Source: Hymenobacter sediminis
GTDB taxonomy: Bacteria; Bacteroidota; Bacteroidia; Cytophagales; Hymenobacteraceae
Direction of reading: 5' to 3'
DNA length: 64,000 nucleotides
Assembly: GCF_003231285.1 (NCBI RefSeq)
Contig: NZ_QKNS01000002.1
Location: forward strand, 62,001 to 126,000
Positions 9,466 to 17,740 of the stretch are shown here, one piece after another (the stretch's first letter is position 1; every line of letters starts with the position of its first letter). A program made the translations under genes and the position numbers. Under the pieces are notes generated by a model. That model ran no database searches. It was not told the DNA's origin and was given only the letters and a program-made list of their open reading frames with translations.

Positions 9466-10424
9466 TGTTTGATTTCATTCATGCGTGGAAATCGTTCTGG
9501 CACCCCGCCAGCGAACCGGCGGCCCGCATGCCGCTTACCGAAAACGACCCTGGAGAACAGATTCCCTACCCATACCCCGTAAAGAAAGTGCGGTTACCCG
9601 GGCAGGAGCTGGACATTGCTTACATTGATGTAGGCCCGCAAGATGCCGAGGTACTGGTGCTGGTTCACGGTATGGGCGGCGGCATTCCTACCTGGCGCAA
9701 GAACCTGGAGGTGCTGAAAAAGCAGTTCCGCTGCCTGGCCCTCGATTTGCCCGGGCACGGCTACTCCTCCAAGGGTGACTACCCTTATACCATATCGTTC
9801 TACACTGACGTGGTGCTGAGCTTTATCAATGCCTTGGGGGTAGGGCCCGTGACGTTGGTTGGGCATTCCATGGGGGGGCAAACCGCAATTATGGCGGGCT
9901 TACGAGAGCCGAACCTGATTCAAAAGCTGATTTTGGTATCGCCAGCGGGTGTAGAGCCCTATACATCGGTAGAAAAGCAGCTGCTGATCAATATGTCGGC
10001 TGGCGTGGTAGCAACAGGCAATGCCTTCACCAAAAACCGGCTCAACTTCCTGATTGGCTTCTGCAATAATGCTGAGCTGGCCGGCGACCTGGCCAAGCGG
10101 CTGGCCTTTTTCAAGGAAGATGCCGCCGTGTTTGGCCGGGCCATGCAGCGCTCCATCGAAGGCATGCTGCTAGAATCCCTAAACCACTCCCTGACGGAAA
10201 TCCGGCAGCCTTGCCTGCTGCTGGTGGGCAAAGACGACAAGCTGAGTCCCTACCAATACCTGCGAGGCCAAGAGTACTACCAGATAGTAGTACGGGAATC
10301 GGCCAAGATACCGCATGGACACCTGGTAGTGGTTCCCCGGTGCGGCCACTTTGTGCAGTACCAGTGCCCCGAGGCCTTTAACACGGAAGTGCTGGAGTTT
10401 TTAAAAGAAAAGAAAGCCGCATAA
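9465..10424 (+). CDS. Alpha/beta-fold hydrolase in the pha operon
   Basis: The 319-residue alpha/beta hydrolase carries an oxyanion motif LVHGMGGGIPTW, a nucleophile elbow GHSMGGQTA with Ser135, an acidic residue in LLLVGKDDKLSPY and a catalytic His in RCGHFVQYQ. The ATG at 9465 overlaps the phaC stop (TGATG) and is preferred to a TTG at 9462. The Ser nucleophile makes it an esterase, thioesterase or depolymerase rather than a second synthase. Its position between phaC and phaB suggests a role in PHA turnover or chain release, but sequence alone does not show the substrate, and I see no N-terminal signal peptide. Confidence 0.85.
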   Translation: MFDFIHAWKSFWHPASEPAARMPLTENDPGEQIPYPYPVKKVRLPGQELDIAYIDVGPQDAEVLVLVHGMGGGIPTWRKNLEVLKKQFRCLALDLPGHGYSSKGDYPYTISFYTDVVLSFINALGVGPVTLVGHSMGGQTAIMAGLREPNLIQKLILVSPAGVEPYTSVEKQLLINMSAGVVATGNAFTKNRLNFLIGFCNNAELAGDLAKRLAFFKEDAAVFGRAMQRSIEGMLLESLNHSLTEIRQPCLLLVGKDDKLSPYQYLRGQEYYQIVVRESAKIPHGHLVVVPRCGHFVQYQCPEAFNTEVLEFLKEKKAA

Positions 10425-10446
10425 CGCAATCTAATGAGCCCATCTC

Positions 10447-11193
10447 ATGAAAAATCCCACTGGAAGAGTTGCCTTGATTACGGGAAGTACGGGAGGCATC
10501 GGCACGGCGCTGTGCAAGAAACTATGCGAGGAAGGGTTCCGGGTAGTCGGAAATTTTCGCTGCTGGGAAAAGGCCCAAGCCATGCAAAACACCCTGCGGG
10601 ACGTTGGCTGCGAGGTAGATATGCGCCAGGGCGATGTAGCGGATTTTGACTCGGTGGGCCGTATGGTGCAGGCCGTGGAAAGTGAAATAGGTCCTATCGA
10701 AGTTCTGATCAACAATGCCGGCATTGCCCGCGACGTGCGCTTCACCAAGATGGAAAAAGACGATTGGGACGACGTGATGAACACTAACCTCAACGGCGTC
10801 TTCAACTGCACCCGCCACGTTATCAACGGCATGATGGAGCGGCGCTACGGCCGCATCATCAACATATCCTCCATCAATGGGCAGAAAGGGCAGTTTGGGC
10901 AAACGAATTACTCGGCTGCTAAAGCTGGCATTCACGGGTTTACCAAGTCCCTGGCCCTGGAAGTAGCCAAGTACGGCATCACCGTGAATACCATTTCGCC
11001 CGGCTACATTGAAACGGAAATGGTTATGGCCGTACCGGAAAACATTCGGGAGCAGATTGTAGCACAAATTCCGGTGGGCCGGATGGGCTACATTGAGGAG
11101 GTAGCCGAAGCCGTTTCTTATCTAGTATCTGATAAATCAGGGTTTATTACGGGCTCTAATCTGAGCATAAACGGCGGCCAGCACATGTACTAG
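10447..11193 (+). CDS. phaB: Acetoacetyl-CoA / 3-oxoacyl reductase (SDR), PhaB-type
   Basis: NADPH-dependent reduction of acetoacetyl-CoA to (R)-3-hydroxybutyryl-CoA, the monomer for PhaEC. A classical short-chain dehydrogenase of 248 residues with the nucleotide-binding TGSTGGIG, NNAGIARD, catalytic Ser in NISSINGQKGQFGQ and the YSAAKAG pair (Tyr, Lys), then ISPGYIETEM and a C-terminal NGGQHMY typical of PhaB. FabG is the close alternative; the operon position favours PhaB. A symmetric hairpin terminator follows, so this is the last gene of the unit. No phaA thiolase is present here. Confidence 0.92.
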   Translation: MKNPTGRVALITGSTGGIGTALCKKLCEEGFRVVGNFRCWEKAQAMQNTLRDVGCEVDMRQGDVADFDSVGRMVQAVESEIGPIEVLINNAGIARDVRFTKMEKDDWDDVMNTNLNGVFNCTRHVINGMMERRYGRIINISSINGQKGQFGQTNYSAAKAGIHGFTKSLALEVAKYGITVNTISPGYIETEMVMAVPENIREQIVAQIPVGRMGYIEEVAEAVSYLVSDKSGFITGSNLSINGGQHMY

Positions 11194-11225
11194 CCCGAAG
11201 CTAGGTGAGGTTTCTGCGTGGTAGA

Positions 11226-11259
11226 AAGCCACGGCCGAGCAAATCGGTCGTGGCTTTTT
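11226..11259 (+). terminator. Terminator of the pha operon
   Basis: AAGCCACGGCCGA / TCGGTCGTGGCTT stem (one G-T pair) with a 5-base loop and a short T-run, 33 bases after phaB. Confidence 0.85.
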
Positions 11260-11434
11260 GGTTACGGCTTATGCCCAAGTAACGTGCTGATATGCAGACA
11301 GACGAGGTGGGTGATAAACGCAATGACAAGATTTTATGAGCGTTTTAGGCTAACCTGCCCCGACAGTACGTAGTTGTAGTTGTGTTTGAAACAGGGTTCG
11401 GTACGTGGTGCGGGCTTTTCAACTTTCTACTTCT

Positions 11435-12079
11435 ATGTCGACATTTCCTTCTCCCGATAACGAGGGCGAAAAGCCGGAGCCTCGGCCCGAGGACGGCACG
11501 CGCCGTTCCTTCATGAAACAGGCCGGCGGCATTCTGGGGCTGGCCCTGGCGCCGCCCTTCGTCAGCCAGGCTGAGCGCCTGGCGGCCTACTCCAAAACGG
11601 TGGAAGGCGTCACGACCATGCAGCTGAAAGTAAACGGCGCCGTGCGTACGTTTCAGGCTGAGCCCCGGGTAAGCCTGCTTGATGCCCTGCGCGAGTACCT
11701 CGACCTGACCGGCACCAAAAAGGGTTGCGACCATGGCCAGTGCGGGGCCTGCACGGTGCACGTCGATGGCCGCCGCATCACGAGCTGCCTGACCCTGGCC
11801 GTCATGAACCAAGGCAAGGAAATAACCACCATTGAAGGCTTAGCAAAAGGGGAGGAGCTACACCCCATGCAGGAAGCCTTTATCAAGCACGACGGCTTCC
11901 AGTGCGGCTACTGCACGCCGGGCCAGATTATGTCGGCGGTGGCGTGCGTGCGTGAGGGCCACGCCGGCTCCGATGCCGAAATCAGGGAGTACATGAGCGG
12001 CAACCTGTGCCGCTGCGGGGCCTACCCCAACATTGTAGCCGCCGTGCGCGAGGTGCAGCAAAAAGGAGGAAAAGTCTAG
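11435..12079 (+). CDS. paoA: Aldehyde oxidoreductase, [2Fe-2S] subunit (PaoA/YagT-type), Tat-exported
   Basis: Electron-transfer subunit of a xanthine-oxidase-family molybdoenzyme. The ATG at 11435 gives 214 residues; an earlier in-frame start at 11405 only adds sequence before the export signal. Residues about 30-60 form a twin-arginine signal (TRRSFMKQAGG followed by a hydrophobic stretch), so the enzyme should fold in the cytoplasm and act in the periplasm. Two [2Fe-2S] clusters are marked by GCDHGQCGACTVHVDG and by CGYCTPGQ plus CRCGAYPNI. The stop codon directly abuts the paoB ATG, with GGAGG 11 bases ahead of it. Confidence 0.92.
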   Translation: MSTFPSPDNEGEKPEPRPEDGTRRSFMKQAGGILGLALAPPFVSQAERLAAYSKTVEGVTTMQLKVNGAVRTFQAEPRVSLLDALREYLDLTGTKKGCDHGQCGACTVHVDGRRITSCLTLAVMNQGKEITTIEGLAKGEELHPMQEAFIKHDGFQCGYCTPGQIMSAVACVREGHAGSDAEIREYMSGNLCRCGAYPNIVAAVREVQQKGGKV

Positions 12080-13063
12080 ATGAACAACTTCAGCTACACC
12101 CAGGCCGGTTCGGCCAAGGAAGCCACTGGCATCCGTAAAGACAAGCCCCAGGCCGCCTACATTGCTGGCGGTACTACCCTGCTGGACTTGATGAAGGCCA
12201 ATCTGGAGGAGCATCCGCTGCTGGTTGACATCAACATGCTACCCTTCAAAGGCCTTGAGCAAACCAAGGACGGGCTGCGCATCGGGGCCCTGGAGCGCAT
12301 GAGCGACGTAGGCGAAAACGCGCTGGTGAAGCAGCAGTTTCCGGCCATTTCCGAGTCGCTGCTACTGGCCGCCTCGCCCCAACTGCGCAACATGGCCAGC
12401 ATTGGGGGTAACATTCTGCAGCGCACCCGCTGCGGCTACTTCCGCGACGCCGCATTTCCCTGCAACAAGCGCGTGCCCGGCTCCGGCTGCCCCGCCCAGC
12501 AGGGCGACAACCACAACCTGGCCATACTGGGCGTGAGCGAGGCCTGCATTGCCACCAGCTACCCCGGCGACTTGTCGGTGGCCCTGGCCGCCTTTGATGC
12601 CGTACTGACCCTGGAAAACGCCAAAGGCAAGCAGCGCCGCGTGCCCATTACGGAGTTTTACTTGCTGCCCGGCAAAACCCCGCACATTGAAACCGTGCTG
12701 GAGCCCGGCGAGCTAATCGTGTCTATTCTGGTGCCCGCGGGAGCCTACACCCAGCGCTCTACCTACCTGAAAGTGCGCGAGCGGAGCAGCTACGCTTACG
12801 CCCTGACCTCCGCCGCCGTGGGCCTGGATGTGCAAGGCGGATCTATCCGCTCAGCGCGCGTGGCCCTGGGTGGGGTAGGAGCCCAGCCCTGGCGCTCCCG
12901 CGAAGCCGAGCAAATTCTGACCGGTGCCCCCGCCACCGAAGCCACCTTCCGGGCGGCGGCGGTGGCAGCCTTGCGCGGCGCCCAGCCTCGGGAGCACAAC
13001 CGCTTCAAGGTAGAGCTGGCCCAGAACACGCTGGTGCAGGCCTTGCAGAAAGTAGCAGGGTAG
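12080..13063 (+). CDS. paoB: Aldehyde oxidoreductase, FAD-binding subunit (PaoB/YagS-type)
   Basis: FAD subunit passing electrons from the iron-sulfur subunit to the acceptor. The 327-residue protein has the FAD motif YIAGGTTLLDLMK and RNMASIGGNILQRTRC. The PaoB-specific insert with four cysteines follows (RCGYFRDAAFPCNK, PGSGCPAQQG, ILGVSEACIA), which in E. coli PaoB holds an extra [4Fe-4S] cluster. This separates it from ordinary xanthine dehydrogenase FAD subunits. A 130-base gap precedes the large subunit; it holds a 7-bp inverted repeat (GGTAGGC...GCCTACC) but no clear terminator. Confidence 0.92.
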   Translation: MNNFSYTQAGSAKEATGIRKDKPQAAYIAGGTTLLDLMKANLEEHPLLVDINMLPFKGLEQTKDGLRIGALERMSDVGENALVKQQFPAISESLLLAASPQLRNMASIGGNILQRTRCGYFRDAAFPCNKRVPGSGCPAQQGDNHNLAILGVSEACIATSYPGDLSVALAAFDAVLTLENAKGKQRRVPITEFYLLPGKTPHIETVLEPGELIVSILVPAGAYTQRSTYLKVRERSSYAYALTSAAVGLDVQGGSIRSARVALGGVGAQPWRSREAEQILTGAPATEATFRAAAVAALRGAQPREHNRFKVELAQNTLVQALQKVAG

Positions 13064-13193
13064 GGTGCCTTTTGAATAGGTAGGCGCATGCTTCCAAACG
13101 CAGTGGTAGCCTACCCCCAACTTCCTGCTGAACCCCGCGTCCGCGAGGCCGGAGCAGGCGGTTGTTTTCTTCGCTTTATGTTTAGACTTCCTC

Positions 13194-15533
13194 ATGGATA
13201 CCGAACCCGCATTCTTTGAAACCAACCCCAAGGCCGGCTCCGTGGGGCAGCCGCTGGACCGGGTCGATGGCCGGGCCAAAGTGACGGGGCAGGCTCGCTA
13301 CTCGGCCGAGTTCAACAGCCTGCCTGGCTTAGTGCACGCGGTGCTGAAAACCAGCGAGGTAGCTAAAGGCCGCATTCAGAGTATTGATACCAGCGCGGCT
13401 CTGAAGGAGCCGGGGGTGGTAGCCATTCTTACCCACCAGAACCTGCCCCAACTGGCCAAAACGCCCAACAGCCCCGAGGGGAAAAAGGCCATTGGCGCCC
13501 CTATGGGTTTCCTACCCCTCACCACCGACCAGGTGCATTACGCCGGGCAGCCGGTAGCTATTGTGCTGGCCAACACCCTGGAACGAGCCCAGCACGCGGC
13601 CGCCCTGGTACGCGTGAATATTGCCGCTGAAAAGCCCCTGGCTTCCTACGCCGACCCGCGCGCCGAGCTGTTCGATCCGCAGAAGGTGCAGGATGGCAAA
13701 ACCGAGGGCCATACGGTGCGCGGCAACCCCAAGGCTGCCTTCGCGGCGGCGCCGGTGCAGCTTACCCACACCTATGAGCACGCCATCAACCACCACAACC
13801 CCATGGAGCCGGGCTCTACCACGGCCCACTGGGAAGCCCCGGACCGCGTAACCGTGTACGAATCGACGCAGGGGGTGACGCGCACGCAGAAGGCCCTAAG
13901 TGCCATGCTGGGCCTTCCTACTGAGCAGGTGCGCGTCGTCACAAAGTACCTCGGCGGCGGCTTTGGCTGCAAGGGCTCTACCTGGCCCCACACCGTCCTG
14001 ACGGTGCAGGCAGCTAAGGCAGTAGGTCGGCCCGTGAAGCTGGCCCTCACGCGCCCGCAGATGTTCACCAGCATGGGCCACCGCGAAGACCAAACCCAGA
14101 CCCTGAAAGTAGGCGCAACCAAGGACGGCAAGCTGCTGGCTCTCATCCACGAGAAAACCTCCACCACCTCACCCTGGGACAACTACGCGGAGCCTAACAG
14201 CCGGATAATCAATCTGCTCTACAACTGCCCCGCGTTTGAATCGACGTACCAGCTGGCCCGTGCCGACGTGATGACCTCCACGTTTATGCGCGCCCCCGGC
14301 GAGGCGCCTGGCTCGTTCGCCATCGAGTGCTCCATGGATGATCTAGCCTACCAGCTGGGCATTGACCCTTTGGAAATCCGGCTGCGCAACTACGCCGAAA
14401 AAGACCCCAGCAACGGCAAACCGTGGAGCAGCAAAAGCCTGAAGCAGTGCTACGCCCGCGGGGCCGAGCTGTTCGGCTGGAGGAAGCGCAACCCCCAAGC
14501 CGGCGCCACCCGCGACGGCCGCCTGCTGGTAGGCTGGGGCATGGCTACGGCTTCCTACCCCGTGCACAACAACCAGGGCACCGCCCGCGTGCGCCTCTAC
14601 GCCGATGGGCACGCCGTGGTGCAAACTGGTGCCACCGACCTGGGCACTGGCACCTACACCGTCATGACCCAGGTAGCCGCCGACGCGCTGTGGCTTACTC
14701 CTGACAAAATCCGCTTTGAATTGGGCGACACCAAGCTGCCTACCGCGCCCAACTCGGGTGGGTCGGTGGCGGCGGGCACAGTATCGTCGTCCATCTATAT
14801 GGCGGCCCAGGACGTGTGGCAAAAGCTTATCAAGCTGGCTACTCAGGATAAAAAGTCGCCCCTGTACCGGGCCAAGGCGGCTGATGTGGTGGTAGAAAAC
14901 GGCCGCATGGTACTTAAGGCCAACAAAGCCAAGGGTGAAGACTTTGCGACCCTGATGAAGCGCAACGAAACCACCGACATTGAGGGCACTGGCAACGGTA
15001 AGTACGGCGCCGGCTACGAATCGGGCCTGGCCGCCGGCCCCGCCGACTCGGGCCACCAGGACGACATGGCTGGCCACTCCATGCACTCCTTCGGCGTGCA
15101 CTTCTGCGAGGTGAAAGTAGACCCCGACCTGGGTACCGTGCGCGTTTCGCGCTGGGTGAGCGTGCACGCCGCCGGCCGCATCCTCAACGCCAAAACCGCC
15201 CGCTCCCAGATTATCGGGGGTAGTATTTTCGGTATTGGCAATGCCCTGATGGAAGGCACCTTCCGCGACCCGAACTTCTCGCGCTACACCAACTCCAACC
15301 TCGCCGACTACCACGTACCCGTCTGCGCCGACATACCGGACATGACAGTGGAGTTCATTGAGGAGCACGACCCCTACATCAATGCCATGGGCGTGAAAGG
15401 CATTGGCGAAATTTCGATGGTAGGGGTGTCGGCGGCTGTGGCCAATGCCGTATTCCATGCCACCGGTAAGCGCATTCGCAGCCTGCCCATCACGCCGGAT
15501 AAAGTTCTGGAAACGAAAAAGGTGCAAGCCTAA
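13194..15533 (+). CDS. paoC: Aldehyde oxidoreductase, molybdenum cofactor subunit (PaoC/YagR-type)
   Basis: Catalytic subunit that oxidises aldehydes to carboxylic acids at a molybdenum centre. At 779 residues it is slightly longer than E. coli PaoC. Molybdopterin contacts include YLGGGFGCKGSTWPH, FMRAPGEAPGSFAIE, TDLGTGTYTVMTQ and NSGGSVAAGTVSS. The active-site Glu739 lies in VKGIGEISM, 40 residues from the C-terminus, the same distance as Glu692 in the 732-residue E. coli enzyme. No signal peptide is visible, as expected for a subunit carried out by the Tat signal of its partner. XdhC-like and MocA-like genes follow, supporting a cytosine-dinucleotide cofactor. Confidence 0.93.
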   Translation: MDTEPAFFETNPKAGSVGQPLDRVDGRAKVTGQARYSAEFNSLPGLVHAVLKTSEVAKGRIQSIDTSAALKEPGVVAILTHQNLPQLAKTPNSPEGKKAIGAPMGFLPLTTDQVHYAGQPVAIVLANTLERAQHAAALVRVNIAAEKPLASYADPRAELFDPQKVQDGKTEGHTVRGNPKAAFAAAPVQLTHTYEHAINHHNPMEPGSTTAHWEAPDRVTVYESTQGVTRTQKALSAMLGLPTEQVRVVTKYLGGGFGCKGSTWPHTVLTVQAAKAVGRPVKLALTRPQMFTSMGHREDQTQTLKVGATKDGKLLALIHEKTSTTSPWDNYAEPNSRIINLLYNCPAFESTYQLARADVMTSTFMRAPGEAPGSFAIECSMDDLAYQLGIDPLEIRLRNYAEKDPSNGKPWSSKSLKQCYARGAELFGWRKRNPQAGATRDGRLLVGWGMATASYPVHNNQGTARVRLYADGHAVVQTGATDLGTGTYTVMTQVAADALWLTPDKIRFELGDTKLPTAPNSGGSVAAGTVSSSIYMAAQDVWQKLIKLATQDKKSPLYRAKAADVVVENGRMVLKANKAKGEDFATLMKRNETTDIEGTGNGKYGAGYESGLAAGPADSGHQDDMAGHSMHSFGVHFCEVKVDPDLGTVRVSRWVSVHAAGRILNAKTARSQIIGGSIFGIGNALMEGTFRDPNFSRYTNSNLADYHVPVCADIPDMTVEFIEEHDPYINAMGVKGIGEISMVGVSAAVANAVFHATGKRIRSLPITPDKVLETKKVQA

Positions 15534-15584
15534 GTTGTGAGGTAAAACGGAAAGTAAAGGGAGGCTTTGAGCGCAACGGCAGGT

Positions 15585-15678
15585 ATCGTCCTGAGCGGGT
15601 TCAAAGGGCCTTTGCCGAGAGTAATGGCTACCCCCACCAAAGCTGTAAAAGCACTTTGCTTCCACTCAGGATGACACG
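15585..15678. repeat. Dispersed inverted repeat, GTCATCCTGAG type, copy 1
   Basis: An imperfect inverted repeat with ends ATCGTCCTGAGCGG and CCACTCAGGATGACACG and a degenerate interior. The same terminal sequence occurs at 19856 and at 27376-27484. It lies between paoC and the XdhC-like gene and may weaken read-through. Confidence 0.65.
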
Positions 15679-15803
15679 TTTTCGGTGCTGATAAAAACAT
15701 TGATCTGCCTTCGCTCTTTTGCAGAGGAAGGGCTCAACGTGCAGCCTGCTGCCCGGCTTCTGCGTATTGCTTCTTCATCAGCGCTCAGCTGATAGCCTAG
15801 ATT

Positions 15804-16994
15804 ATGACTGAACTTCAGCGCCTGTTGCGCGCCTATGATGAACACCGCGCCGCCGGGCGGGCTTGTGCCTTGGCCTCGGTGGTGGATGTAGCCGGCTCGG
15901 CCTACCGCCGGCCCGGTGCCCGTATGCTGGTGACCGATGAGGGGCAACTAACTGGAGCCATCAGCGGGGGCTGCCTGGAAGGAGATGCCCGCCAACGGGC
16001 CCGCCGTACCATACAGCAGGGCCGCCCCACGGTAGTGACCTACGACTCCACCGACCCTGACGACGACCTGCAGTTCGGGGCCGCCCTGGGCTGCCAGGGT
16101 GTTGTGCAGATTCTGCTGGAACCCCTGAACTTCCAAGACCCCGATAACCCTGTGGAGCTGCTGCGCCGCTGGGCCGAGGGGGTAGAGAAGCCCGCTGTGG
16201 TAGCCACGGTGTTTGGAGTAGCCGGTTCAGGCTCCGAAGTAGGGGTAGGGCAGCGCCTCCTGCTCACCCACGACCATACCGCTCAAGGCACTCTGCCGGA
16301 ACAGGCGGTGCTCTACCCCCAGATTCTGGCCGATGCGCAGACCGCTCTGGCTGCCGGGCAGCCCGCTACCCGCCACTACCCCGTGGAGGCCGGTACTGTA
16401 CGTGTAAGCCTGGAAATCCTGCGCCCCCCAGTTCGCCTGACGGTATATGGGGCCGGCAATGATGTGCAGCCCTTGGTGCGTTTGGCCTCTAGCCTGGGCT
16501 GGCGGGTACAGGTAGTAGATGGCCGCCCGGCCCAGGCCCAGCTTAGCCGGTTTCCGGAAGCCGACGTGGTGCGGGTGCTACCCCTGGCCCAAGTGGAAAC
16601 CGAGCCTTATGACGGCAGCTTCGCTCTGCTGATGACCCACAACTACTACTACGATCTGGCCGTGCTGCGCCATCTGCTGCCCGACCCGAGCACCACGTAC
16701 ATTGGGCTGCTGGGGCCGCGCAAGAAATACGAGCGCCTCCTCGACGACCTCCGCCAGCAGACACCCAATGCCGCCGAGCAGTTGCAGGGCCGCATCCACA
16801 GCCCCATCGGCCTGAACCTGGGAGCCGAAACACCCGAGGAAATTGCCTTGTCCATCGTAGCTGAAATCCAGGCAGTGCTTACCAAGCGCCCCGCCGGCTT
16901 CCTGCGCGACTCGCCGCACCCCATCCACCCGCCCCTGCGCGCCGATGGGCCGCTGGTAGCAGAGGGCCGGGTAGATGCAGTGTGCGGCTTGTAG
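15804..16994 (+). CDS. XdhC/CoxI family molybdenum cofactor insertion protein
   Basis: Proteins of this family bind the dinucleotide form of molybdenum cofactor, protect it and insert it into xanthine-oxidase-family apoenzymes. The 396-residue protein has the N-terminal XdhC/CoxI domain (ASVVDVAGSAYRRPGARMLV, GAISGGCLEGD) and a C-terminal Rossmann-like XdhC_C domain (LTVYGAGNDVQPLVRLA, MTHNYYYDLAVL, YIGLLGPRKKYERLL, GLNLGAETPEEIALSI). Its place between the Pao-like subunits and mocA makes it the functional counterpart of PaoD. It starts 270 bases after paoC, with a repeat element between, so it may be expressed partly independently. Confidence 0.9.
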   Translation: MTELQRLLRAYDEHRAAGRACALASVVDVAGSAYRRPGARMLVTDEGQLTGAISGGCLEGDARQRARRTIQQGRPTVVTYDSTDPDDDLQFGAALGCQGVVQILLEPLNFQDPDNPVELLRRWAEGVEKPAVVATVFGVAGSGSEVGVGQRLLLTHDHTAQGTLPEQAVLYPQILADAQTALAAGQPATRHYPVEAGTVRVSLEILRPPVRLTVYGAGNDVQPLVRLASSLGWRVQVVDGRPAQAQLSRFPEADVVRVLPLAQVETEPYDGSFALLMTHNYYYDLAVLRHLLPDPSTTYIGLLGPRKKYERLLDDLRQQTPNAAEQLQGRIHSPIGLNLGAETPEEIALSIVAEIQAVLTKRPAGFLRDSPHPIHPPLRADGPLVAEGRVDAVCGL

Positions 16995-17053
16995 CCTGCA
17001 GCATCATTCGGCTCAGCCAAATCCTACCCCTTGCTCTTCCTTTAAACCTCCGC

Positions 17054-17644
17054 ATGCCCGCCATTATTCTGCTTGCTGCCGGTGCGTCCACGCGTTTGGG
17101 GCGGCCCAAACAGCTGCTACGCTACCACGGCCAGACGCTACTGCGCCGCGCCGCCGAAACGGCCGTGGCAGCGGCAGCCGGTGCGGCAGTGGTGGTGGTA
17201 ACTGGCGCTCAGCACGAGGCCCTGCTGCCAGAACTGGCCGGTTTGCCGGTAACGGCGGCCCAATGCCTGGTGTGGGAGCAGGGGATGGGAGCATCGGTAA
17301 AATGCGGCTTGGCAGCTATAGAGAAGCTAGAGGCCTTGGACAAAGGAATAACGCTGACGCTCTGCGACCAGCCCCACGTAACTCCTGGGCTGTTGCAGAA
17401 GCTTGTTGCAACACAAACCGCCACTGGTCGCCCTATTGTAGCCTGCGCCTATGCGGGCGTGCAAGGTGTGCCCGTATTTTTCAGCAAAGCGGCAGTTCCC
17501 TTGCTCCGTGAACTCCAGAACGAGGCTGGTGCTGGGCAACTCCTGAAGCGCTATCCGGAACTGGTAGCCACTGTGCCGTTTCCCGAAGGCGCTATTGATG
17601 TAGATACCGAGGCACAGTACGCCGCTCTGCTAGCTGGAGAGTAG
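17054..17644 (+). CDS. mocA: Molybdenum cofactor cytidylyltransferase-like NTP transferase (MocA)
   Basis: Probably transfers CMP from CTP onto molybdopterin to give the cytosine-dinucleotide cofactor that PaoC-type enzymes need. The ATG at 17054 is chosen because the protein then starts with MPAIILLAAGASTRLGRPKQ, the nucleotidyltransferase signature; an in-frame start at 16982 would add 24 residues and overlap the previous gene. The protein is 196 residues with LTLCDQPHVTP (metal-binding Asp) and IDVDTEAQY at the C-terminus. MobA (GMP transferase) is the alternative; neighbourhood and the GASTRLGRPKQLL form favour MocA. Confidence 0.87.
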   Translation: MPAIILLAAGASTRLGRPKQLLRYHGQTLLRRAAETAVAAAAGAAVVVVTGAQHEALLPELAGLPVTAAQCLVWEQGMGASVKCGLAAIEKLEALDKGITLTLCDQPHVTPGLLQKLVATQTATGRPIVACAYAGVQGVPVFFSKAAVPLLRELQNEAGAGQLLKRYPELVATVPFPEGAIDVDTEAQYAALLAGE

Positions 17645-17740
17645 GGCCGGCCGCAGGAAACAAAATGGTAGTGCGGAGCTGACAACCGCAACCAGGAATT
17701 CCCGTTATCTTGGCCGGAGCACACTTTTCCCCTCGCCTGT

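Noticed and set aside
13064..13193. A riboswitch between paoB and paoC
   Set aside because: Only a 7-bp inverted repeat is present; no known riboswitch core was recognised.
14343..15665. A 440-codon minus-strand frame within paoC
   Set aside because: Antisense shadow; no domain motif, and it fully overlaps the conserved molybdopterin subunit.
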